DNA of 64,000 nt, from assembly GCA_031273455.1 (NCBI GenBank), contig JAISRZ010000083.1:1-64000 (forward strand), read 5' to 3'. Each line of letters begins with the position of its first letter. Within the stretch, counting starts at the first letter, position 1. The notes beneath the pieces are model-generated. The model was not told the DNA's origin. It worked only from the letters and a program-made list of their open reading frames with translations, and did no database searches. Origin of the DNA: Deltaproteobacteria bacterium (GTDB lineage: Bacteria > Desulfobacterota > Desulfarculia > Adiutricales > Adiutricaceae). This document shows, piece after piece, positions 57,301 through 64,000 of this stretch. Position numbers and translations under genes: made by a program.

Positions 57301-57344
57301 TGGCCCTCGTGAACGTGGCCACAGACTGGACAATACTGACTCAT
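54339..57344 (-). CDS. Zn/Cd/Pb-exporting P1B-type ATPase (ZntA/CadA-like)
   Basis: The N-terminus has a Cys4-like start (YCPVCGHVHEGHHHHH) with five consecutive His for metal binding. It is followed by a degenerate HMA remnant and three HMA domains with DMRCAKE, DMCCAKE and DMCCAME instead of GMxCxxC; CCxxE motifs bind zinc in plant HMA2/4. The first two full HMA units are nearly identical. The catalytic part shows the CPC motif (ISCPCALVISVP), TGES, DKTGTITTGK (phosphorylated Asp), SDHP and MVGDGINDAPAL. The last helices hold the Lys (VFAVKLFF) and Asp (IADIGV) typical of the Zn/Cd/Pb group. A MerR regulator is divergent and a MerR-type promoter precedes it. Confidence 0.94.
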   Translation of the reverse strand: MSQYCPVCGHVHEGHHHHHAAPSLGGFTVSASEGHGETAKGGPASAAGEDDDDPARRSRGETPSTAALTEPPSLVTRFQVPDICSPQEADRPKAKLPGEDSPLAKANSSIVMAQPGLSPTEPSMTKFHIADMRCAKEADYLKAKLTGLGSLKIDLPTRTIALSHNLPNLEPVWAVFKAAGFEATEVTGDGPMAKPQISMAKPAANPQPNPPTKLTGQVSRFHIADMCCAKEADYLKAKLTGLGSLEIDPPTRTIALSHNLPNLEPVWAVFKAAGFEATEVTGDGPMAKPQISMAKPAANPQPNPPSKLTGPVSRFHISDMCCAMEVNQLQSKLEKVAGVNQLDFNLNSRTVAIQHDLPSLEPLWAVIKAAGFEAKELKEAEVPEETVTPWKRYIIATLLAFTAEGLHWREAPYYLPVVVSVLSFICCGFAVYKQGLVSFKNLKLDMNALMSLAVTGAVLIGEVAEGAMVLALFSLAEGLEDRSLSKARATIASLLGLTPDKATVRGESGQFMEIKAEEVPIGSIIQIRPGEKLPLDGRVLSGFTTINQAPVTGESAPVDKNPGDQVFAGTINGQGSIVYETTAVFADSTLAKVASFVEATESQKAPVQRIVDKFAAYYTPAVFGLAFLVAIIPPLFLLEPWGPWLYKALVLLVISCPCALVISVPVTILSGLAAAAKKGLIIKGGAVLEEGRKIKVVALDKTGTITTGKPRKTDFRPLFGADSAKTFKLAASLAARSDHPVSRAIYDSYEDKDNLLEVDNLLAYPGKGLGGQIANQEYLLGGLRLLSEKSAPDPQVKAVWDELTGNGQTGVILLEDGKPLAVFAVADALRDDSLAAIKEMKSLGLKTVMLTGDNEAVAQAVARDAGVDGFYGELLPEDKAKVIEKLKSSAKVAMVGDGINDAPALVTADIGMAMAMMGTDVAIETASVAIMDDKLSKIPAFIRLAKSVWSIVVQNFILVFAVKLFFLILTMLGVTYMWMAVIADIGVCLLVVGNGLRAIRK
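56384..56947 (-). repeat. 282-bp tandem duplication of an HMA domain
   Basis: The words TTAGCCATAGAAATCTGGGG and CCCATCCCCGGTGACCTCAG recur with an offset of 282 bases (94 codons). The units code for an HMA domain plus a Pro/Asn linker (AKPAANPQPNPP) with only a few differences. Confidence 0.9.
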
Positions 57345-57383
57345 GGAAACTCCTTTCCGTTTGGCTAGGGTTAAGATTAGTTA

Positions 57384-57420
57384 TTGACAAGTATAAGACC
57401 TATAGTTACTATAGAGTCAA
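57384..57420. promoter_or_regulatory. MerR-type divergent promoter and operator
   Basis: On the minus strand TTGACT (57420-57415) and TATACT are 19 bases apart, the long spacer typical of MerR-activated promoters. Inside is the perfect dyad CTATAGT-t-ACTATAG (57400-57414). On the plus strand TTGACA (57384-57389) and TACTAT (57407-57412) with 17 bases can drive the regulator, so both promoters overlap. Confidence 0.88.
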
Positions 57421-57439
57421 GGGGTGGGAGAAATTATTT

Positions 57440-57910
57440 TTGGAGAGTGAAGTGGCTAAGGATAGAAAGGATTTGATTAAAATCGGGGAATTGGCCCATC
57501 TGGTCGGGGTTCAGGTGGTGACTATTCGGTATTACGAGAAAGAGGGTCTTTTGGATAAACCGCAAAGGACGCCCAATGGGTACCGGACTTACCGCCGGAC
57601 GGACGTGGATCGGCTACGCTTTATCCGCCACTGCCGGGACCATGGCATGGCCATTGAGGACATTAAATTTCTTTTAAAACTAAGAGAGGCCCCGGAAAAA
57701 GACTGTATGGAGGTCAACACTCTAGTCGATGACCACATTAAAAGACTGGAAGAGCAACTAGCCTCGCTCCAGGCTTTAAAAAGCCGCTTAGTGGAGTTAC
57801 GCGGAAAATGCCCGCACAGTGGGGCCATCTCGGACTGCGGCATTCTAAGGGATCTTGGCGGTCAGTGTCGGGCCGCGCTGGAAAGCCCGGCCCCAACCAC
57901 CCAAAGTTAG
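57440..57910 (+). CDS. MerR-family metal-responsive regulator (ZntR/CadR/PbrR-like)
   Basis: The 156-residue protein starts at TTG 57440 (GGAG nine bases before) or GTG 57452 (GGAG six before); both are reasonable. The helix-turn-helix reads KIGELAHLVGVQVVTIRYYEKEGLL. A dimerisation helix follows; Cys in KDCMEVNTLVDDHI and the pair in KCPHSGAISDCGIL match the metal site of ZntR/CadR/PbrR proteins. It binds the dyad between the genes and untwists the 19-base spacer when metal is bound, switching on the ATPase. The exact metal (Zn, Cd or Pb) cannot be told. Confidence 0.92.
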   Translation: MESEVAKDRKDLIKIGELAHLVGVQVVTIRYYEKEGLLDKPQRTPNGYRTYRRTDVDRLRFIRHCRDHGMAIEDIKFLLKLREAPEKDCMEVNTLVDDHIKRLEEQLASLQALKSRLVELRGKCPHSGAISDCGILRDLGGQCRAALESPAPTTQS

Positions 57911-58016
57911 GCGGCTAGGGGCTTTATCTAGCTCTGAGCCAATAAGCCTCTAACAAGACTTTAGCCCTTTCAAGACTTATTTTAACCATTTAAAGCTTCT
58001 AATAGTTCGATCGTGG

Positions 58017-58211
58017 TTATTTATTGCGAACTTGATGACTACCTTTAGAGTCTAATGGTTCTGCGATTGTAAAACCATATTTTTTAGCCGCTTCTTCACC
58101 ATGTTTTCTAAAATATTCTAAAAATTCCTTGCGAGACATATTTTTTGTCTCTTCGTAAATTTCAACACTAATTTTATCAAGCTCATCATCTAGCGTGTTA
58201 GTCTTCCTCAT
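58017..58211 (-). CDS. Small antitoxin-like protein
   Basis: ATG 58211 has GGAG ten bases upstream; a longer frame opens upstream inside the toxin gene. The 64-residue protein reads NTLDDELDKISVEIYEETKN, then EYFRKHGEEAAKKYGFTI, a pattern I associate with small antitoxins of PIN-type modules. It overlaps the end of the toxin reading frame by 14 bases. As it is intact while the toxin is broken, it is a leftover antitoxin. Family name not certain. Confidence 0.65.
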   Translation of the reverse strand: MRKTNTLDDELDKISVEIYEETKNMSRKEFLEYFRKHGEEAAKKYGFTIAEPLDSKGSHQVRNK

Positions 58212-58561
58212 GATCAATGATCTCCATAGGTGAATTAATTTCAATAGTACGATAACCATTTCTTTTATTAATATATTCATTAAAAACTCTAGTTTTATCA
58301 CGAACTATATGTTTAAAATTTAAGCTAATAATTTTATCTAAATTATTAACTGTCGCTAAAACGATATTAATAGCGTCTATTAGGTATCGTGAAGCAATAA
58401 TATTATTTTCAATATATAAATTTGCTAACTACAACTAAAGAAGTATATGGTTCAAATTTACCGTATTTTATTTCATTAAAAAGTTGAATAGTAGCAGGAT
58501 GAACATCTCTTTCAATATCGAAATTATAGTTAAATATTGTTGTTTTAAGATAAATTTTCAT
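58198..58561 (-). pseudogene. PIN-domain toxin, broken
   Basis: From ATG 58561 the frame reads KIYLKTTIFNYNFDIERDVH and ends at a TGA after SKFIY. In the next frame the end of a PIN protein continues: RYLIDAINIVLATVNNLD, SLNFKHIVR, NGYRTIEINSPMEII, ending 58198. Relative to intact PIN toxins about 20-30 codons between the two parts are missing, including one acidic active-site region. PIN toxins are RNases; this one cannot be active. Confidence 0.75.
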
Positions 58562-59025
58562 ATTGTTTCTGAATTACACCATAAAAAGTTTAGATATTAT
58601 AAAACAGTAATTTTCCCACAGCGCGGAACAAGGTTTCAGCGTTACTGTTTTCAGCCAAACCAAGGATTGGCATTAAGTCCTATGCTTGACACAATCATTG
58701 TTTTAGACCCATCCAAAACAAAAAACAAGACCTAAATAATGATCAAGAGGCTCTGTATAAAGGCCATGAGTCACCTTTGAGAAAGTAAGGCGAGGCTGGC
58801 CAGCCAACAGGCTAAAAACCCCGCTCCCGCCAGGTGATCGAACCAAAGCCACATCAGATACTTTTGTAACGTATATCGCTCACCATCCCCATTACTCCTC
58901 AACGCATTTATTGGACGTTCGTCAAAATACTTGTATAATAATAAGCCATCAGTGGCCAATTTTCTCCTGATACTCTGGCCAGAACAGACCCAATAAACCA
59001 ACCTCTCCAAAGCGAGGGCGCAACC
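58562..59025. other. Intergenic stretch
   Basis: No gene is supported. A minus-strand frame at 58771-59010 has no family character. Confidence 0.35.
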
Positions 59026-60711
59026 ATGATAGATTTACCTATAGGGATGGTCGATTTCGCCTCAATCCGCCAAGATGGTTGTTATTACGCCGACAAGACG
59101 CGCCTGTTGTATCAGCTGGTCAGAGAGAAGACGCCTTATTTTCTGTCTAGGCCCCGCCGTTTCGGCAAAACCCTTCTGGTGAGTACCCTCAAATACATTC
59201 TCCAGGGCCGCCGGGATCTTTTCCAAGGGCTTTGGATCGATGGTTCGGACTACGACTGGAAGGCTTATCCTGTCATACGGTTGGAGATGAACTACGCCGC
59301 TGATGATAATGTGAGGGAAATGAACAATAACTTGGCTTTCATGTTAGATGAAATGGCCGCGTATGAGAAAATTAGCCTCAAGGAAGCTAAAACTCCAAAG
59401 AATAAGTTTAGTACGCTCATCAGGCTCCTTTATACAGAATATGGTTCCCAAAAGGTGGCTATACTGATAGACGAATACGACGCCCCGATTATTGAGCATA
59501 TCAATAACTCAACCATGGCCGATAAGATCCGTAGAGCTCTCAGGAGATTTTATGGCGTCCTGAAAACCAACAATGAAATGATCGGTCACATCTTCATTAC
59601 CGGGGTGAGCCGGTTCACCAAGACCTCGATATTTTCAGGTCTTAATAACCTGGAGGATTTGACCCTCGACAGTAAGTTCTCCACTATCTGCGGCTTGACC
59701 GAGGCTAACCTTGAGGACATCCTGGCCGAGCGCCAGGATCCAACCCTGGCGGCACTGATCAAGAAAGGTGTAATGCGCGCTGGGAGTACGGGAGATGATT
59801 TGCGACAATTGATCAAGGACTGGTACGATGGCTACTCTTGGGACGGGGAGAACAGGGTTTACAATCCCTGGTCGGCGCTTCAATTTATAAAAAAGGCCAC
59901 CATAGACGACTACTGGTACGATTCCGGCAGCCCCAGTTTCTTGGTCGAGCTTATCCGCTCCAAAAAGATTATTTTCGATTACTCGAAAGACATAACGGAC
60001 TTCACCGCATCGCGGAACGCGATTGATCAAATCAATAATTTAAAATCGGCTCCAGTGATGTTCCAGACCGGCTATCTGACCATCAAGGAATGTAAGACTG
60101 TTGAGGGCGCCCAAAGTATCTATAGCTTAACCATTCCCAACCTGGAGGTAAAGGCGTCCCTGATTCCGCTGATATTGTCAATTGAGCCACTGAAAAACCC
60201 TTTAATGGGCCAACGGTACGCCGCCAAGATGTGTGAGCGCTTGTTCGCTTTAGACGCTGTCGGCTTGGGGAACGCTTTTACCGACTTTTTGTCCCAATTA
60301 ACTTACGACGCTCTCTTTGATGCGGAGAAATACTATTACGGGCTTTTTGAGTTGATTATGATGATGGTCGATCAGCGTTACGACAGCCAAGCGCATACAG
60401 CCTTTGGTCGATTGGATTTCTTCATAAGTGATCCGGAAGGTAACGATTTCATAATTGAAATCAAGTACTTAATGGAGGGTAAAACTTCAGATGGTAAACG
60501 CCCCGTACCGCCTAAGGAGCCGGAAAAGCTGGCCCAGCTACACAGTAAAATGGTTCCGCTGGCCAGAGAGGCTTTAGACCAAATCAGCCAATTATATGTC
60601 GATAGATTCAAAGGTGGACCCAATCGGGTTTTCAAGGTGGCCTTGGTCATCGCTAGGAGGCAAATCGTTTTGGCCCAAATTGAGGAGGAGGTGAGTAGAG
60701 GGATTGAGTGA
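59026..60711 (+). CDS. AAA-ATPase-like / PD-(D/E)XK (DUF1703) protein
   Basis: The 561-residue protein begins PIGMVDFASIRQDGCYYADKT, the signature of the AAA-ATPase-like family, with Walker A SRPRRFGKTLLV near residues 40-51 and Walker B KVAILIDEYDAPII. The C-terminal ~130 residues form the DUF1703 nuclease-like domain: AHTAFGRLDFFI (Asp), then DFIIEIKYL (E-x-K). GAGGG is upstream of ATG. Such genes are abundant and strain-specific in Bacteroidetes and Desulfobacterota; function unknown, possibly linked to mobile elements. GC content near that of core genes. Confidence 0.9.
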   Translation: MIDLPIGMVDFASIRQDGCYYADKTRLLYQLVREKTPYFLSRPRRFGKTLLVSTLKYILQGRRDLFQGLWIDGSDYDWKAYPVIRLEMNYAADDNVREMNNNLAFMLDEMAAYEKISLKEAKTPKNKFSTLIRLLYTEYGSQKVAILIDEYDAPIIEHINNSTMADKIRRALRRFYGVLKTNNEMIGHIFITGVSRFTKTSIFSGLNNLEDLTLDSKFSTICGLTEANLEDILAERQDPTLAALIKKGVMRAGSTGDDLRQLIKDWYDGYSWDGENRVYNPWSALQFIKKATIDDYWYDSGSPSFLVELIRSKKIIFDYSKDITDFTASRNAIDQINNLKSAPVMFQTGYLTIKECKTVEGAQSIYSLTIPNLEVKASLIPLILSIEPLKNPLMGQRYAAKMCERLFALDAVGLGNAFTDFLSQLTYDALFDAEKYYYGLFELIMMMVDQRYDSQAHTAFGRLDFFISDPEGNDFIIEIKYLMEGKTSDGKRPVPPKEPEKLAQLHSKMVPLAREALDQISQLYVDRFKGGPNRVFKVALVIARRQIVLAQIEEEVSRGIE

Positions 60712-60875
60712 GTGACGAAGATGTCCTGGCGGCTTTTAGCCAAAAAGAGTCCCGAACTTTAAGGTAAAGCGTAATTTAGGAACCGCTGGACCAAGATATA
60801 TTCGGCGTCTAATTTTGATTAGGTATTGGACCGCGCTTGTCCATGGCCAGCTAATCGCCTCAGTGAACGGTTACA

Positions 60876-61202
60876 TCATTTTTGGCGCGCTCCAAAGTCA
60901 AAAGCGTGGGGATTGGCGAAATCCGTGAACGGATACGAAAAAAGATCCTTGACCAGGGATTCTAAGGTCTCCCTCCTTTTATCTGGGGGCACCTGGCTAA
61001 ACACGTTGTAGCCAGTTTTGTCAACTTTACTGTATTTCTCGCTTATACCAGTGTTAATGGTGGCGAAAATATAAGAGCGTTTTTTTTTTGAGGTCTTTAA
61101 GAAACCCTTCTGATTGTCCGAGAGAATAGGCCAAAGCCGACCAATGTTCTTCATGTTAGAGTTGATGTGGACGCTGTCCAGCCTCTGATTGCTGGTGTCC
61201 AC
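60876..61202 (-). pseudogene. IS1182-like transposase fragment
   Basis: A 108-codon frame reads QRLDSVHINSNMKNIGRLWP, where IS1182-type transposases have the catalytic DSTH/DSVH motif and a SNM..L.R helix; later a KYSKVDKTGY segment and ETLESLVKDLFSYPF also fit. The frame begins and ends without flanking domains and no inverted repeats are seen. Remainder of 60712-61664 has no gene. Confidence 0.6.
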
Positions 61203-61664
61203 CTTATTGTGTCGATTGTCTCCCCACTAAACGAACTCCTAAAGCCTAGAAAAAAAAATTCTTTCCCCCTAGACAAAACTCTAAATTTCCGCTAGTATAT
61301 AAATTCAATACGCCCCCCTATCCACCAACATAGGTAGGGGAGCCACTATAAATGACACCTAATTTACGCGTCATTTTAAGTAATTATGAGAAAAATGGAC
61401 AAAAATAAATAGTTATAAAGTTTTCTGACCTTGGCTCATTTGGCCCTATATTCGGTTTTCAATTCCAGGGAATTCCAGGGAAGTTCCAATCACTCCAGAA
61501 AGCTTTAAACATCAATTGAATTTAACGTGTCAATTTATACCCCTTGTGGTCGACAATATTTGGACGCCGTTTACGCGACACATTTGGTTTTTAGCTGTTT
61601 GTTTTTTAATATACATTATTTACTAGTTTTTTCTCAACATTAAAACACGACGCGGATTTAAATT

Positions 61665-62291
61665 ATGTCAGTAATATACCATAACAAAGGTTTTTGTCCA
61701 CCAGAAGTTACTAAGGTGCTATTCTTAGATATTGATGGCGTTCTTCAACCGATTGGTAGGCAAAATCGTTTTGCTCATCTTGAAAAAAAAGATGAGATGG
61801 ATAGTTTATATAGTGAATTGTTCAATTTACATCATATAGACTATCGTATTTATGATCAATACGATGTAACTGCTGTATATTATGATTGGGACAAGTCATC
61901 TGTTTTATTATTAAAAGATGTTCTTGAAACAACAAACGCTAAAATAGTGTTATCTTCTTCTTGGAAAGAAGATAAAACAAGAAATCATATGTCTGATTTA
62001 TTAAGAATTCATGGTCTTAATAAATATTATATCGATAATACTATCGATATTAAATACAGTAATCGTAAAGAGTATACTAAAAATTTGATAAAATACACTG
62101 TTAAAGGTGTATATTATTCAATCAGGGCTCTTGAAATTCTTCATTATGTTAATAAATACAAACATATTACAAATTTTGTAGCAATAGATGACCTTAATTT
62201 AACTGACGGTTTAAAAAATAACTTTGTCCATACTAATTCGCGTTTAACTTCAGAAGACGCCAAAAAAGCAATTAAAATTTTAATGTCTTAG
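61665..62291 (+). CDS. HAD-family phosphatase, RNA-repair-associated type
   Basis: The 208-residue AT-rich gene encodes a HAD fold: VLFLDIDGVLQPIGRQNRF (DxD), AKIVLSSSWKE (motif II) and FVAIDDLNLTDGL (motif IV). The motif set matches the HAD domain found in Swiss Army Knife RNA-repair proteins. It could remove terminal phosphates from RNA. It stands alone between decayed elements, with no ligase or kinase next to it, so the role is open. Confidence 0.78.
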   Translation: MSVIYHNKGFCPPEVTKVLFLDIDGVLQPIGRQNRFAHLEKKDEMDSLYSELFNLHHIDYRIYDQYDVTAVYYDWDKSSVLLLKDVLETTNAKIVLSSSWKEDKTRNHMSDLLRIHGLNKYYIDNTIDIKYSNRKEYTKNLIKYTVKGVYYSIRALEILHYVNKYKHITNFVAIDDLNLTDGLKNNFVHTNSRLTSEDAKKAIKILMS

Positions 62292-62652
62292 CGTAATATT
62301 GACCGAATAAATAAGTATCTCATTCTAAAATTGTCATATTAGATATTTTATTTTGCTAATTTAATTAATTTATATCAATAGGCAATTAAATTTTATGATA
62401 TATTTAGTTTTATAAAATCTATATTACTTAATTCTGTAAAATTATGTCTAATTTTTTAATCTATCTTTAGGTAATTTATTGAGAAGAAACGTAATTTTTG
62501 GATAAAAACATAATTTACGTTTAACATCCAACATTAAGAGCGTTCCCGCGAAATACCTGTTATACGGCCTTTAGGGGCTTAAAAAACCCTAAAGGTCGTA
62601 AGGCTATGGTTTAACCGGTTTATTTAGCTCCTATTTAGCGCGATCTATTTTA
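62292..62652. other. AT-rich intergenic stretch
   Basis: No gene seen. The composition changes from AT-rich to core-like at about 62530. Confidence 0.4.
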
Positions 62653-62955
62653 TTAGATCTGGGCCGCCTTGAGGGTCAGTAAGGTGACTTCTAAGCGGGG
62701 GTTATACAAAGCGATCCCCAGTTCTTGGAACCTCCGCTCGATTTCTTGGCGAATGGCTGAAAAAGTGGACAGCCCAAAGTCCATGTCCACAATGGTCACT
62801 AGCAAGGTGAAAATCAAAGAGTTACCCCAAACTCGCTTAAAAGGGCGGTCGGGGGATCCGCTTCCGCCACCTTTTCGTGAGCCAGGGCGATTTCCTTCAT
62901 GGTTTTTAGGGCTAAGGCGATATCCACGCCATAAACCGTTTGCGAATTATTAGAC
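62653..62955 (-). pseudogene. 3' fragment of a second MscS-family gene
   Basis: This stretch aligns with 33770-34070, the end of the intact channel gene. On the minus strand it ends EVTLLTLKAAQI-stop. One base is missing near 62823 (GAGTTACCCC against GAGTTATCCCC), shifting the frame, and homology stops just before the next gene. Only about 95 codons remain. Confidence 0.88.
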
Positions 62956-62971
62956 CATTGGGGATTTCACA

Positions 62972-63970
62972 ATGAAGGGAACTTTCATCATTCTGACTTT
63001 GGTCCTGACTCTAGCTTTTGGCTGGCTTGGCCAAACCACGCCCCTGGGGTCCCGGGCTTATAGTCTGGATCATCCGGTTATTTTAGTTGGCTCTGGGGGA
63101 ATAACTGGGGTTTATTATCAGCTGGGCCGGGGAATCTGTCGTTTTATTGACCGGAGTCGTCGGGCCCGCCTCCATAACTTCCTCTGCCAAGTGGAAGCCA
63201 CGGGCGGCTCGGTCTTTAACTTAAGGGCTTTACGCTCGGGCGACATTGATTTAGGGTTAGTCCAATCGGATGTCCAAGCCTACGCTTACCGGGGCGAGGA
63301 GAGTTTCGCCGCGGCTGGCCCTGAAAGTAACCTCAGGGCCCTATTCGCGGTCCAAGCGGAAGCCTTTACCTTAGTGGCCAGAGACGACTCTAAAATCAAT
63401 AACTTCGAGGATCTGGCCGGTAAACGCTTAAACTTAGGCGACCAGGGGTCTGGCTCGCGTAACACCTTGGAGATCCTCATCCGGGAACGGAAGTGGACCT
63501 CCTCCACCTTTCAGCTGGCCGCGGAGTATAAAACCCCGGAAATGGCCGCGGCCATGTGCGATAACAAGATCGACGCCTTTGTCTATGTGGTCGCCCACCC
63601 CAACGGCTCTATTCGCGAAGCCACCAACGCCTGCGACTCCCATATAGTCCCAGTGGATAGCCCCTTTATCCAGACCTTTTTAAAAGACCGTCACTTTTAT
63701 CCGCGAGTGGTTATCCCCAATGGAATGTACCGGGGCGTGAACGAGGACATCGTGACCTTTGGGCCCAGGGCCACTTTAATGACCACCGCCTCCCTTTCGG
63801 AGGAAGCGGCTTACCAGGTGACTAAAGCGGTTATAAGTAACCTGGAGGAGATTAAAAGTCTCCACCCAGCCTTAGCCAGCGTTTCCCTAAGCGCGATTTT
63901 TGACAGCAATACGGCCCCTTTTCATCCTGGAGCGGAGAAGTATTATCGGGAAATTGGACTTATTAAGTAA
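62972..63970 (+). CDS. TAXI-family TRAP transporter substrate-binding protein
   Basis: A signal peptide (GTFIILTLVLTLAFGWLG, cleavage near residue 30) leads to a periplasmic receptor of 332 residues. Typical TAXI features: ILVGSGGITGVYYQLGRGIC near residue 37, CQVEATGGSVFNLRAL, LVQSDVQAYAYRG, INNFEDLAGKRLNLGDQGSG and a late DAFVYVVAHPNGSI. Such receptors deliver carboxylates or other small acids to a fused TRAP permease. The permease would be expected downstream but the window ends 30 bases later. Codon use fits core genes. Confidence 0.92.
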   Translation: MKGTFIILTLVLTLAFGWLGQTTPLGSRAYSLDHPVILVGSGGITGVYYQLGRGICRFIDRSRRARLHNFLCQVEATGGSVFNLRALRSGDIDLGLVQSDVQAYAYRGEESFAAAGPESNLRALFAVQAEAFTLVARDDSKINNFEDLAGKRLNLGDQGSGSRNTLEILIRERKWTSSTFQLAAEYKTPEMAAAMCDNKIDAFVYVVAHPNGSIREATNACDSHIVPVDSPFIQTFLKDRHFYPRVVIPNGMYRGVNEDIVTFGPRATLMTTASLSEEAAYQVTKAVISNLEEIKSLHPALASVSLSAIFDSNTAPFHPGAEKYYREIGLIK

Positions 63971-64000
63971 AGTTTTGAAGTAAGTTAGTGGATAATTAGG

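Noticed and set aside
58771..59010. 79-codon minus-strand frame upstream of the AAA/DUF1703 gene
   Set aside because: No homology recognised, no binding site, and it occupies the expected promoter region of the plus-strand gene.

Overview
The window looks like a piece of a Desulfobacterota (former Deltaproteobacteria) chromosome. The strongest evidence is a mononuclear-Mo aldehyde oxidoreductase of the Desulfovibrio Mop type followed by the set of accessory proteins named after Desulfovibrio vulgaris DVU_1551-1558 (dicluster flavoprotein-like partner, small redox protein, methyltransferase, C-GCAxxG-C-C protein, TrsS radical SAM protein, AMP-dependent ligase, NTP transferase, XdhC-like factor). 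NifU/NifS of the modular type and a TAXI-type TRAP receptor fit the same picture. Core genes are moderately GC-rich and favour TTA for leucine; accessory stretches are strongly AT-rich. Long non-coding gaps, dead transposases and gene fragments suggest a genome in decay or a host-associated life, but that is inference.

Layout. 1-6300: gene end and terminator, two paralogous small ORFs, a cysteine-free orphan protein, an AAA ATPase with a nuclease-like tail, and a diverged ~270-bp repeat lying upstream of each of the last two. 6333-16547: aldehyde oxidoreductase and its accessory operon. 16654-24630: accessory block with a duplicated secreted protein, an Rpn-like nuclease gene with three tandem 691-bp copies of its 3' end, and a 2.4-kb IS1202-like element inserted in the last copy. 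24816-27832: rest of the aldehyde oxidoreductase set (histidine phosphatase, NTP transferase-HD, XdhC). 28631-32614: Sel1 protein, then an AT-rich minus-strand RiPP-like operon (YkgJ-type Cys-cluster protein, radical SAM enzyme, two precursor-like peptides, PqqD-like protein), and a transposase scrap. 33370-43903: tRNA-Leu, MscS-type channel, fused PTS EIIA-HPr-EI plus PtsG-like EIICB, NifS and NifU. 44881-46737: a complete but dead ISAs1-like element. 47017-53895: restriction-modification island with two methylase genes, a GIY-YIG/helicase, a PD-(D/E)XK-like protein and a leucine-rich repeat protein. 54339-57910: Zn/Cd-type P-ATPase with divergent MerR regulator. 58017-62955: broken PIN toxin with intact antitoxin, AAA/DUF1703 ATPase, transposase scrap, HAD protein and an MscS gene fragment. 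62972-63970: TAXI receptor.

How they work together. The Mo-enzyme block would oxidise aldehydes, with the partner Fe-S protein taking electrons and the NTP transferase/XdhC proteins finishing the cytosine-dinucleotide cofactor. The PTS pair imports and phosphorylates glucose-like sugar. The most novel candidate is the RiPP-like operon at 30.1-32.3 kb: a radical SAM enzyme with only one Cys left in its SPASM region, a separate PqqD-like recognition protein, a Cys-cluster partner, and two Ala/Gly-rich peptides with a shared leader motif and a shared C-terminal motif.
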